Shown: positions 10,440 through 21,502, counted from the first letter of the stretch. The stretch: DNA of 33,943 nt from Gnomoniopsis sp. IMI 355080 (GCA_027946555.1 JAPEVC010000310.1:1-33943); one strand, 5' to 3'. The notes: generated from the letters alone by a model not told the origin. Translations and numbers: made by a program.

Positions 10440-11403
10440 TCCGAGGTCTCTCTATTTCTCAGTGTTTATGTGTGGTATGGGCAATGCTGTGAAGTGGCTC
10501 CAGAAACTGCAATTTGGGGTGTACAAATATCAGTGGCGCATTCCCCGCTCCGGTACTATAAGTCCGTGTCTCGGCGGCGCTGGCGTCGAACGTTAACATG
10601 AATTCATCACAATTCTCTTGTCGAAGGGAAAAGAAACCGATAGTCAAGATTGTGTCATAATGTTGATGCAGCTGTTCGATGTCAGTCTCGCGCATTTCAA
10701 GAGATAGGCAAGTGGCTCCGGGCAATGCACGCGGAGCTCCGGGCCGGAGCGGGGTGCGGCCGCATAGTAGCCCGCTGCCACACCCGGCCTGCATTAACTC
10801 AACCTGCACTTCTGAGCAAAGCCGCAATTGCTATTTAATCAGTGACAGAATCTTTCTGGGCGCGCCGTAAAATATTCACAAAAAACGCGGGCTCTTTGCT
10901 TGAATGTGCCTAGGAGATAAGCACTTCGTATTCTTGGTCCAGCGACAAACATAGGCGCACCGCGAATGAGCAGCAACTCAAGACCTAGAAAATTTCCAGG
11001 ACAGATCACAGCGGATTTGAAGGAGAGGCAGGTGGTATCCCCTAGAATTCACCCCTTTGATAGGTACCTAGTATCTAGGAGTTAGGTGTCATATTATGAT
11101 ACCCCAAGCATCTCTAGCCCGCGCGTGTATTTGTCTGGGGCATAAAGTTACTCCCGAGGTTTTGGGTTACTAACGTATTTAGGTACCTAGGTAGACAGGC
11201 GGTGCTGACCGCGGGGCTGCAGGACGGACACGTCGGGGTCTTGAATGCCATTGACTTGTCAAATTTCCAGCACAAACACGCATTGCTCAAGATTCGACTG
11301 TGCTACCGTAGCCTCTACCACGGACGATATCATCGACTGGCTTGCACGGTAATTAGACTCAGTGACTCTGCTCTGACCCAAGCCAGGATTCTCTAGTCCC
11401 GTC
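10440..11403. other. shared divergent promoter region, FluG-type gene / P450
   Basis: A 964-bp spacer between two divergent start codons, with no supported gene. It has a GC-rich part (about 10720-10790) and a run of TAGGTACCTA/TACCTAGGTA palindromes near 11061-11070 and 11180-11193. No strong TATA element is seen on either side. Confidence 0.5.
11061..11193. repeat. cluster of TAGGTACCTA / TACCTAGGTA palindromes
   Basis: TAGGTACCTA occurs at 11061-11070 and again at 11180-11189, where it overlaps TACCTAGGTA at 11184-11193; a partial copy (ATCTAGGAGTTAGG) sits between. They fall 210-340 bp upstream of the P450 start. Confidence 0.6.
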
Positions 11404-13408
11404 ATGTTTGCTATACCGTTGCTTGCGGGGGTGGCGGTCCATCTCGCTGTGCGACCATTCGAGATTGATCAACATACTTCAAAAATCATATTTGCGTATC
11501 TCGCCTCGTTCACGGCGCTCGTCACCAACCTACATACCCATGGCGGTCTGAGCCTCGCCGAGTCTGTTTTGGAGACCGCAACCATTGCAGCGGGCTTCAA
11601 CACTGGTTTGTTCGGCAGCATTTTGGTTTACCGGGCGTTCTTCCACAGATTACACCGTTTCCCGGGCCCCTTGCCAGCCAAATTGACCCGCTTCTATGCT
11701 ATGAGAACTGCAGCCCTCACGTTGCAGGCACATCTGGCAACCGAGAATGTCCATGAGCAATATGGAGACTTTGTGCGAGTGGGTACGCAGAGTCCAGTGC
11801 AATATGTATCAGTCCTGATTGTGGCGCTGAACAAATATGCAGGACCCCGTGAGATTTCGATCAAGCGAGCATCAGCAATAAGCGCTATTTACGGTCCCAG
11901 TTCCAAATGCTATCGTTCAACGCAGTACGATCAACCCTCGACTGAGGCGGCCAAAAGCTCAATCGTGGGCACACGAGACGTCGAGGCCCATAGACGCAGG
12001 AAGCGTGCCTGGGAGCGAGGACTAGGCTTTAGAGGTAACCACCTGGATTTTCTCCACTTCCCACGCAAGATTCAATTCTAACAAGACGCAGCTTTGGACG
12101 TTTACGAGCCCCGGGTTCAATCCAAAGTCGACCTGCTGCTGTCAAGGATAGCACGTTACGAGGGCACTCCGTTTGACATAACTGAGCTAGCCATGTTCTT
12201 TAGCTTTGATGTCTTGGGAGATATCGGTGAGTTTCTCAAGAGGAATTGATTTGATAACATTCGCCATTGACAGGTATCAGGCTACTCCAAGGACTTTGAC
12301 CTGCTCAAAACCGGGAAACACCACGAGGCAATCACAGCCGTTCGTGAACAAACTGTCTATATTGGCACATTGTCATCCGTACCGTGGCTCTTCAGATTGA
12401 TCGTGAACTCCATGGAGGTTTTGAGCAACATCGGTGTTAAGACCAGTTTTAACATCTTCCTCGACTGGTGTACTCAGCAATTGGAGGCCAGACGAAAGGT
12501 GAGATTTTTTTAATTTTTTTGAGAAAGGATAAACGGACACCCGCAGTCAGGCTTGTATAATTCAGAACTAATCAAATTTCGCAGGCAATACACGATGAAA
12601 AGGACCTTGGCGTTGTTAAGGACCCTCAGGACGTCATGTCGTGGCTCATCAAAGCCCATGATGAAGGCGATGGCTCCGCCCCACCAGGCGAGGCTGCTTT
12701 TCAGGAAGACTCACGTGTGCTCATAGTTGCTGGCAGGTGAGTGTGAACTACATTGCACTTTCAACAACTCCGCGTACAACTCTTCTAATAAGTGACACAT
12801 GCCGTAGCGATACGACGAGTGCTGCTCTCGCAAACAGCTTCTACTACCTGACCAAATACCCTGCCGTCTATCGAAAGCTCCAAGCTGGTCTCGACGCCGA
12901 GTTTCCCCGCGGCGAGGCCGACTGGACCTATGCCAAGGCCAAGACAATCCCCTATCTAGACGCCATTATACAAGAGACCCTGCGGCTCCGCCCGTCAGTG
13001 CCCTCGGGCCTTCCCCGGGTCTCGCCTCCCGGCGGATTGCAAATCGACGAGGTCTTTGTTCCTGGTAACGTTAACATCAGTGTCCCTACATACACCATCC
13101 AACGTGACCCGAGATACTGGGATGATCCGTTGGAGTTTGTGCCTGAACGCTGGGAGAATCTTTCCCCGGATAAAGCGCCCTTCTTCCCATTCACTAGGGG
13201 AAAGTACGCTTGTCCGGGGAAGAACCTTGCGATGATGGAGTTGGTAATGGTGATCAGTCGGATAGCCCTGAGGTATGAAACGGAGTTCCCTTCGGCAGCG
13301 GTTGCAGAGAAATTCGAGAAGGAGGCATTGGACACCTTTACAATGGCCGTGCCAGACTTGCCGTTGATCTTTAGAAGACGCGAGAAGATTCAACCCTCAA
13401 GTAAGTAA
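11404..13408 (+). CDS. microsomal cytochrome P450 monooxygenase
   Basis: Six exons: 11404-11782, 11843-12034, 12092-12226, 12281-12498, 12585-12736 and 12808-13408; introns of 60, 57, 54, 86 and 71 bp; 558 residues. The N-terminal 85 residues are hydrophobic with two or three membrane segments, followed by the proline hinge RFPGPLPAK. P450 landmarks in order: DFVRVGPREISI (made by splicing intron 1), I-helix AGSDTTS (357-363, spanning intron 5), ExxR as ETLR (415-418), PERW (471-474), and the haem loop FTRGKYACPG (487-496) with ligand Cys494. The Arg of the haem consensus is Tyr492, as in several fungal P450 groups. It should hydroxylate or epoxidise a small hydrophobic substrate at the ER with NADPH-P450 reductase; the substrate is unknown. 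Intron 1 is a multiple of three without a stop, so an unspliced form would insert 20 residues. Confidence 0.95.
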
Positions 13409-14998
13409 TGCACGAAATTTAGGGCGGACTTTTGCCCCCTATCGTCTTGTTATAATGCCTGGGGATGGGTGCGTTTGCGGATACTGGAAATATGGGTAAA
13501 AATCACAGGCTCTCGAAGATCAGGACCACTCTTCTCTCAAGCACAGAAATGTTAAGCATTGCGGCTGTCTAAGTGCTGGATCACATCCCCCTTCCCTTCT
13601 AGCAAAGGTTAACAAGAGAGGAGGTTTCAAGTCTGGAATCTTGACCCAGACCTGAGACCGCGTTATCAATCCAGATTCAAACGATCCAAGTGATATGTAA
13701 AGCCATAGCGGAAGTCATTCCCAAATGTGTTGTGCTGCTGTCACACTGCTACTTCAACACGACGTATGTTTGACTTCATTTACTTCGATGTAGTATCTGG
13801 TTCTGAGTTCATTCACTTCGCGCAGTAATGAAGGGTCTTTGCTTCGGGCCTGGGTTTTGCAACATCTATCTCCTAGGTAAGATCCATCTAACAATCTACC
13901 AAATCCTGAAGTAGTACACTACTAGCAGACATCAATTCTCTTCATCAGCAGTTTTACGTTCAATCGAATATTCAGCCAAGCGGCTAGAAGAAGTCTTCTT
14001 TGATTTTTGTGTTGTGTGGTTGCTTTCTCGCCTGCTGGGATTGGAGAGGTTGTCGTGAATATTATCACACAAACCGGGGGTTGGGATACTGATTGGCTGA
14101 CTGGAAGCAGACCCCACCTGTGAGTCTGGGGAAGCGGGTCATGCCTACCGTGTGCAGCGGCAGTCCGTCTACTTCTGCATTTGATGATTTCTGCGACGTG
14201 TGTTTTAATACTGGGGATCTTTGGTGTGTACAAAAGTTATTTCGACGATTTGCGTACATTGTTTGGTAATAGGTATGAAGAATCCGGTGGTGGATTGATG
14301 CCAATGCGAGGGTGGAATTCGAAGACCGTTTAAACTTTACCTGAATTAGCATCCAAGGATTAATAAGGTTTGTTACGGTGCTGGAAATGGCCTGTGAAAT
14401 GGAACCCACCACAACCGCCACAGTACTACTTGACCATGTACGTACCTAGGTGAGTACTTAGTAGAACGGTGCAACCTGGGCAACCCCCGTCCGGTGGCGG
14501 TAGTGATTTAAGGTTAAGTGCATTGAGCGCAGTACCTGAGATGCAAGGGTGTGCGATACGAACCCATGCGTGCCATGGCGCGCCGACTAGGGTGAGTCTG
14601 AAGCCAAAGGACATCATTTGACAGCGACAGCGGCTACCTCATTCCAGAAAGAGACCCCGATCAACCCCGTCTGCTTCCGATCATGCCCAGCCTTTTGCCA
14701 ACTTCCTTTGTGCTTGTCGCTTGTCGCTTCTTTTTTTTCCAGTTGTTTTCCCATCTTCAATAGCGACAACCCCATTCCATGCTTGATTTATCGACAGTGT
14801 TACGTCTGTGATTTGCGCGTCGTCTTGGTATAAGTTCTAATTTCAGCTGGGCTTGGGCCTCCGACTACCATCATAGTCCGTTTCATTGTCGCAGCCTTTT
14901 TATCCCCTCATCCACCCTCTTTACCCCCCGTCACCCGCGGCCAACACGACCGCCCGTCGCTCGCTACTTGAACATCACCACCAACACACTCTGTCGCC
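13409..14998. other. long spacer and leader region upstream of the GH76 gene
   Basis: A 1.6-kb spacer with no supported gene. An ACCTAGGT palindrome lies at 14444-14451. From about 14690 to 14990 the plus strand becomes pyrimidine-rich (T and C runs, e.g. 14729-14740 and 14920-14970), typical of the start region and 5' leader of a highly expressed fungal gene, here the GH76 gene. Confidence 0.5.
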
Positions 14999-16612
14999 AT
15001 GGCTCCTCTCAGTCTGCGCGCCGCGCTGGCGCTCCCAATATTTGCCTCTGCCGCATCGGCAGCGTATTCGATCGCTTCAGAATGTACGTTTTGTCATTTT
15101 TTCCTCCCAGGTCCCCCCAATCACGCCAGCATTGGCGCCCAGCAGTCCCGGTCTGCCTTGGTACGGGTCCCTTTTCTTGGCGTGCAAAACCACTGACATC
15201 GTCACTTCTAGCCGACATCAAGTCCACGGCCGCCCAGATTGCTTACGATACAATGACCTACTACAAAGGAAATCAATCTGGTCAAACACCGGGTATCCTT
15301 CCCGGCCCGCCCCCAGCCGGCGATTACTACTGGTGGGAAGCGGGCGCACTCTGGGGTGCCATGGTCGAGTACTGGCATTACACTGGTGACACCACGTACA
15401 ACGATGTCGTCAGCAACGCTCTTCTATTTCAAGTCGGACCAAACGCGGACTACATGCCTCCCAACGTTACCGCATCGCTCGGTAACGATGACCAAGGCTT
15501 CTGGGGCATGTCTGCAATGACAGCCGCCGAGCTGAACTTTCCCAATCCGCCCTCGGACCAACCCCAATGGGTAGCCCTCGCACAGGCTGTCTTCAACACC
15601 CAAGCCGATCCCTCAAGGCATGACACCACCTGCAACGGCGGACTACGGTGGCAGATCCCTCTGTCCAATAATGGATACAATTACAAGAACAGTAAATACT
15701 CCTGTTTTCCTCAGGTTTTAGCGTAGACACGGGTTCTAACAATTGACAGGCATTGCAAACGGCTGTTTCTTCAACCTTGGCGCCCGTCTAGCTCGATATA
15801 CTGGGAACACGACTTACTCTGACTGGGCAGAGAAGACGTGGGATTGGGTCACGGGAGTCGGTTTCATGGACGCGCAGTACAATATCTACGACGGTGCTCA
15901 CGTCGAGACCAACTGCACCGACATCAACAAGGCTCAATTTTCGTACAACAATGCCGTCTTCCTGCTCGGCGCGGCCCACATGTACAACTTTGTGAGTTCT
16001 GACGGCCTCCTGAAACAACTAAAGATTGTGATGCTAACACTCCTCCAGACCGAGAGCGACGTTTGGAAGCAGCGAGTGCAGGACCTGTTGACCGCGACCA
16101 TTTCGGTCTTCTTTCCCAACGACGTTGCCTACGAGGTATCCTGCGAGGAGCACATGACATGTACGACCGACATGCTGAGCTTCAAAGGTTACGACCACCG
16201 ATGGATGGCTCAAACAGTTCAGCTTGCTCCGTTCACACACGACCAGATCATGACCGTTCTGGAGACATCGGCAAAGGCAGCTATCAGCCAATGTACAGGA
16301 GGAGATTCAGGACGACAGTGTGGCTTCCAATGGTCTAGTGGCTCCTTTGACGGCAGTGTCGGCGCTGGTCAACAGATGAACGTCCTGGGTGCTGTCATGT
16401 CGCTCCTCGTCGACAGTGGAGCGTCTGCACCTGTCACAAACGCGACGGGTGGCACAAGTGTCGGTAACAGCAACGCCGGATCATCGTCCGATAATTTCCT
16501 AGGTGGAAGCTCACCAGCAACCACTGGGGATAAGGCTGGCGCATCAATCCTTACCATCTTGATCCTCATCTCAGCAGCGAGCACATTCGGATGGATGTCA
16601 ACGGGCGTATAG
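14999..16612 (+). CDS. GPI-anchored GH76 alpha-1,6-mannanase-like cell-wall enzyme (Dfg5/Dcw1 type)
   Basis: Four exons: 14999-15083, 15212-15691, 15750-15991 and 16049-16612; introns of 128, 58 and 57 bp; 456 residues. Residues 1-22 are a signal peptide. The catalytic domain carries the GH76 hallmarks: YYWWEAGALWG (67-77), the paired aspartates GNDDQGFWG with Asp121-Asp122, TCNGGLRW, and the VETNCTD / FSYNNAVFLLGAAHMYNF segment. A Ser/Thr/Gly-rich linker leads to a hydrophobic C-terminal tail (TILILISAASTFGWMSTGV) after a small-residue region, the pattern for GPI-anchor addition. Dfg5/Dcw1 proteins are thought to trim or transfer GPI-anchored wall proteins onto wall glycans at the plasma membrane, and are important for wall integrity. 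Fungi usually have several paralogues, so no single-gene name is assigned. Intron 3 is a multiple of three without a stop, so retention would be silent to frame. Confidence 0.93.
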
Positions 16613-17060
16613 TCGATGGCATGGAGTCTTCATAGCTGCACTTGATTTTGGATATTCGTGCTTCTTGATTAAGATTTGGTATAATGATATGAGAACGAGT
16701 GGTTGTCGCGCAATACTCTCTGCGGGACATACCATCTGGGTGGTACACTTGAGGTTTTGGCGTCTGGGAAAGCAGGCAGGATCGGCCTTACACAGGACCC
16801 TGAGCTTTGGATACAGGGAAAAGAGGCGTTTACCTGACGGTTTGCAATCTCGATGCACAGGCAGACCGATGATGGACAGGCTATGTGGTATACGGTTTGG
16901 CTTTTTTGGATACGGCATTTGGAATATTCTACATAGGTTGACTTTTGAAATGAAACCAAAAAGTACACCACCCTACAATACATGCTTCCAAAAACTGATC
17001 CGCAAACCATGAGGTCATTGCTTGCGGCATAACGCATGAGTGACTTCAGACTATAACAGA

Positions 17061-17085
17061 CGAGACGAGACGAGACGAACGAACG
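17061..17085. repeat. short tandem repeat (CGAGA / CGAA units)
   Basis: Three units of CGAGA followed by two of CGAA-type sequence. A simple-sequence tract with no evident function. Confidence 0.7.
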
Positions 17086-18759
17086 TTATATTCATGTCAT
17101 ACAGCCGTCCTGGAAATCCCGCGGAGCGACCATTTGATTCCACCGTTTTCCGACATTCCAATGGCATTTCTTCTGAGCTGGTCTACCTACGCAAAGGGAA
17201 CAACAAATACCAGCAGGAATGCGAAGAAGAATGAGACCACATACCAGTGAGACCAAAAAGTGGTTGTAATAAGCTTATATGGGTGGGTCTCACGATCGTC
17301 GCAGGGGATGACAGTCTCGAACATCAGCCAGTACCCAAAACAAAAATAAGGTTATGGGTCTTATTCTGCGAGACCACGCTGTAAGCAGACCCACTCTTCC
17401 CCGGATTTGCAGCGTAACGGTTGGGGCACTGTGGGCTTTTGAGGGTGGCGCCCGGCCAAAAAAGAAAACTTATGGGCGCGTTTATTAGCGCCGATCCATC
17501 TGAGCAATAACCGTGGTTCGGGTCTTTTTCTCAAGACACGCAAAAAAAGTAAACTTCACAACGACGAAAACACGACCAGATTCGTGTATGTGTAGGGAAC
17601 ACACTGCTGGCGACATAATCGGAGCACAAGGCTAACACAATGGGGGCTACCGGGTTTCCCAAACAGAATGTCCACTTCGATTCGATATGTGCACAAGCCG
17701 GTCGACAAGTTGCTGTTCTTGCGGCATGACCACCTGCATCGAAGCCCATTATTAGTTGCTCGACGTACGGGCCCACATGATGCCTTCTTCTCTATGGAGT
17801 GAATGAAATGTCGAGTAGGATCCCGCACTTCAGTATGGAGTACTAGCTTGGCACTGCACTCTCCGGTGGTCTCAATGAGAAGAGTCACGGCGCATGATTG
17901 TACCTAGGTAACTTGCCCTGTACGGACCAATCCCAGGCTCGATACTGCAAGCCTTTGTCGTGAGCACTCATTCTCTGGGCTACCTCTGGACAATCAATAT
18001 CAAGGTTGCAATTATGGTATGCCCCTCTCGATGCGTTCCGGACAACCTGAAGGCAGACAAAAGATTCAGAAGAGTGAGGCGCAAACTGCCATGGATCATC
18101 TCACTTGAGCTTCTCACGAATGCATTGGAGGAGGTCATGGGGGAAAATGGAAAGAACACAGTCTTTTCCACCAACGAAACTCACCACTGTCCACCCGTGT
18201 TGAGTCGTCTTCAGCAGGTACTCAAACACCTCGTCTAAGGTTCATATCGACACTCGGTGGGCGCAAGTTTCATGACATAGCTTCCTGCAAGAGATACGAG
18301 GCGAGCTCTTGTGGCAAACACGCTAGAATGATATTGTTACGACATTTGGCGGCGGAGATGGTTTTATAAATTGAGCTGCTGGTTGTCCTGAGCCTCAGTG
18401 GGCAGTCAGATGGCGATTCCAATTTCTCTTACAGTCGCTCCACCATTCATCGCCCCTGTGTGTGAACGTTTTCGGCCCGACAGGGGCTCGCAATTTGCAG
18501 GATCCATCACGACCTGCCTGTTCGAGTATAACCTCACTCCTTGCACCTACCAACTGCTCAAATATACCTTGAATTATGGTGGAGTGCACCGTGATCTATC
18601 GGGATCATCGGAGCTGGTCAGACACCGGCAGCACATCATTACCTATGTATAGCCAAAACCTGCACTTGTCCGGACCGGGTGGGTCCCATCAGCATAGTGA
18701 CATTCCCGTTCAGACACAGCGCATGTAAGCTCCGGCAAGTGACCGAAGAACAATTCACG

Positions 18760-18767
18760 TATAAAAA
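18760..18767 (+). promoter_or_regulatory. TATA box of the aspartic protease gene
   Basis: TATAAAAA lies about 125 bp upstream of the start codon at 18887 with no competing element nearby. Confidence 0.6.
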
Positions 18768-18886
18768 GGACATTCAGCTGCACAAGTCTTTCAGTATGGG
18801 AATTTCTGAAATATTAGCTCGACATTCGTTCGTTGTGGACCTTTTCTGGGGCCAAGCTGGACCAGTGTGAACGGCATTACGCGACC

Positions 18887-20333
18887 ATGAAGATCGAGAG
18901 TCTGATTATCCTGGCGGCTGGGACAGCAGTCTCAGCCAGAACATTGACTCTCCCACTGAGATCAGGTTCAATCCAGAAAGATGGTCAACGCCCACGCGGA
19001 GTTAGTCAAACCCAGCGGAGGGCGTCGAACAGCACTGGTGTTAACGTGCCTGTGACTGGTGAGTACCTCTTCTAAAATTGAAAAATTAAGCACCTGATTT
19101 GAGACCTGAACCGCTACCTCAAAGTTTGCTACTATACTTAATCTCTTGAGGTCAGTATGCTGATACTCTCACCCAAGATTGGTTCAACAGGACAGACAAC
19201 CAGGTGAGCGCTCGGACTGCAGGTGTCGATTTCGGAAAAACGTGCAGTACTACATTCTGACGATTTTTCCATAGTGGTATACCACTTTTAGCATTGGCAC
19301 ACCACCACAGAACTTCACGGCTCTCTTTGATACCGGCTCACCAAGCTTCATAGTCGGCGGAAGTACCTGCACGACTTGTGGCACCAAGAACCTGTTCGAT
19401 CCCAGCCTGTCCAGCACTTATTTGGACTCCCCTGGTACTTATGAGAATTATCTCTTCTCAACAGGCGCAGACTCAATCCCATTCTCTGAAGATGAGGGAG
19501 CGACGGGATATCTCGTTCAGGACACCATTGCATGGGGAGACTTGAAAGTGGAGAACCAGTCCTTTGTTCTTTGCAATACCATGGCCGATGCGCTTGATGT
19601 GATGCCAATTGATGGTATCATGGGCATGTCTCTCCCCGAATCCGGGTCCGGTACCTCTTGGTACTGGAACCTTGTCGACAGCGGACAGTTGGAGTCGCCG
19701 TATGTCAGCTTCTATATCCCTCCAGGCGACATCAATGGCGGCGAGGTGACTCTGGGAGGCTATGACGCTACCAAGTTTGAAGGCGACTTGATCTGGACAG
19801 ATGCCCCGGCCGCCTACAGCAAGCTTTTTGGCAGCTATGTGCTCGATCAATACGCCATGTATTCAAATGGAACGCTCCTCAACAATGGAACGTCGGCCTT
19901 TTCCACCGGCCTCGCGATCCTAGACACAGGCTCCGCCTTCATCCAAACGCCGGATTACCAATCCGCCGCGAATCTATATGCGCAGATCTCGCCCAGCATA
20001 ACGCAGATAGATCCTGCGGGCGCGTGGGGCGCGCCCTGTGACGAGCTGGACAGCGTCGCGCCAGACCTGACATTTACCTTGGGCTCGGCTTCCTCGGCCG
20101 TGAATGTGACCATTCCCAAGGCGTATTTCAACCTGGGAGAGTATCCGGGTCTGACGGGTATCTGCCAGGCGCTTTTCAACAACCCGTCAGTGGGCATCGG
20201 GGCCTCTTGGTTCTTTGGGAACAAGGCGGAGTGGCTGATTGGCAGCCCTCTTCTGGACAAGTACTACACAGTATGGGATGGCCAGGGGTTGTCGATTGGT
20301 TGGGGACAATTGGCTGATGGCCCTGGATTTTGA
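18887..20333 (+). CDS. secreted pepsin-like aspartic protease (family A1)
   Basis: Preferred model: exons 18887-19058, 19151-19203 and 19275-20333, 427 residues. Residues 1-17 are a signal peptide (ending AVSA); a basic prosegment follows, with a dibasic QTQRR|A site near residue 44. The first catalytic motif is Asp94 in LFDTGS, the second Asp292 in ILDTGS, the normal two-lobe spacing. The C-terminal lobe contains the expected PDLTFTL strand and a final GSPLLDKYYTVWDG. It digests proteins outside the cell or in the vacuole; there is no GPI tail. Two oddities: the flap segment reads IPFSEDEGATG, so the usual flap tyrosine appears to be Phe145; and intron 1 needs an unusual GAG acceptor at 19150 to keep phase with its strong GTGAGT donor, or else a weaker donor (GTGACT, after 19051) with the CAG acceptor five bases further on. 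Confidence 0.92.
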
Positions 20334-20868
20334 TTTGGGTAGTTCTCCCACCAGCTTCCTGTTCGTTGGCAAAACTCGCCATACAGGATGAGAAGCAACT
20401 GAAAAAAAATTCATGATCTCAAAAATATGTCTTCACTACTTACGCCTACCGTATTCAATAGACCCATATCCATTCTGCCACCGCGTCACCAAACCATGGC
20501 GTGGAGTCTGTGCTGTGTTGCAGATCGGACGTGATACACACTTACAACCCCTGAGCCCCTGGGCAAACTTAGCTATTCGAGCTCCGACTAGAACGAACAA
20601 CCCAAACATTTCGAATACTCGATCTTTGTTAGCTTGTCTCTAACAAAAAGACTCTATCAATATTCATTGTCTTGACTGGCATTGTAAGAAACTCAAAACA
20701 CTTTTATCGAAGTCTCGGTTCGGCCCGTCGTTAGGCCCCAGGATCACCGCAGCACCGACAACTTGACAGAAGCTTGTTTCATCATCAGCTCCCGCCTCAC
20801 AGGCTTCGGACTCGCAGAAACTCATACATATAACTCTGTAAACTTGTCGATCTCCAACAACTTTCGCA
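20334..20868. other. intergenic spacer, protease / MYND gene
   Basis: About 535 bp holding the protease 3' end and the promoter and leader of the MYND gene. No gene, repeat or clear TATA element is seen; the leader just before 20869 is CA-rich, as is common in fungi. Confidence 0.5.
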
Positions 20869-21502
20869 ATGGCAAAGCCCTTTCCGGACTTCAGTGACAT
20901 CGAATTGTTTCCCTCCTTTGCCATTATACCAGAGTTAGCTCATGACGCGCCTGTTGTGGAGGCTGCGGCCCCGAAATGGCACCTCCTTGCCCAAGTGAAG
21001 GACAACATGACCATCAACAAGCCGACACTCGTCCTGAACGACCGCGATAGCAGCCCTTTTGCACTCGTATTTGAGGGCCTTGACCGGGATGCTTTGGATT
21101 TGAAGGGTCTTGGTTTTAAAAAAGGCTGCACCGCAGTCATCCCCAACGCGATCCGGGTGAAGCCCGCAAAAGAGGGCCAGCGTGGCTTTGTGAGGATTGA
21201 GAAGGGCCAGGACCAGAGTGTGAAGGCTGTTCCGGGTCCGTTGGCGCGGGTCTTGGAAGTGGCCGGCAAAGTGAAGGGAGACAAGTGCGAGACATGCGGT
21301 GGACAGGGTGAGGGCCCATTAAAAGGCTGTACAGGTTGTGGAAGGGTTGGTTACTGCAGCAAGGCAAGTATCTGAAAGTCTCGAAGTTGAATCATATGTA
21401 CTGATACTCATTTTCTAGGAATGCCAGGTCAAAGGATGGAGTGAAGGGGGGCATAAGAACGATTGCAAGATGTTCAAAGCCCTAAATGAAATCTTCATAT
21501 AG
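20869..21502 (+). CDS. MYND-type zinc-finger protein
   Basis: Exons 20869-21363 and 21419-21502 give 192 residues. The 135-residue N-terminal part is a globular-looking domain I do not recognise. The C-terminus is a MYND finger: Cys140-x2-Cys143, Cys154-x2-Cys157, YCSK (162-165), ECQ (166-168), Trp172, His177 and Cys181. The finger is completed only by removing a 55-bp intron whose donor is GC, not GT: AAG|GCAAGT, ending in TTTCTAG. Without splicing the frame stops after SKASI, before the last three zinc ligands (Cys167, His177, Cys181). The sequence around the donor matches the strong consensus typical of GC-AG introns. MYND domains bind short proline-rich peptides and often act in transcription complexes; a partner cannot be named here. 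It converges on the dioxygenase gene (stops 237 bp apart). Confidence 0.9.

Larger units (their letters stand above)
16613..18886. other. 2.3-kb intergenic region
   Basis: The largest empty stretch. Frames on both strands up to about 120 codons have no recognisable motif, no good splice structure and overlapping antisense partners, so I leave them out. Visible elements: a short tandem repeat of CGAGA/ACGAG units at about 17061-17085, an 8-bp inverted repeat GTGAGACC/GGTCTCAC (17247-17254 with 17285-17292), the palindrome TACCTAGGTA at 17901-17910, and the protease TATA box near the right end. A non-coding transcript cannot be excluded. Confidence 0.5.

Noticed and set aside
6752..13408. Secondary-metabolite gene cluster
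   Set aside because: No polyketide synthase, NRPS, terpene cyclase, prenyltransferase, transporter or pathway regulator is near the P450.
14540..14600. GGGTTCGTATC-like T-loop on the minus strand, possible tRNA
   Set aside because: Flanking bases do not form a T-arm stem, and no D-arm, anticodon arm or acceptor stem could be drawn.
16669..17037. 122-codon minus-strand frame downstream of the GH76 gene
   Set aside because: No recognisable domain and overlapped by a similar-length frame on the other strand.
17247..17292. 8-bp inverted repeat GTGAGACC / GGTCTCAC with a 30-bp spacer
   Set aside because: Too short to call a functional hairpin or a mobile-element end without further support.
17960..18238. 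92-codon frame upstream of the protease
   Set aside because: No motif and no splice or promoter support; likely chance.
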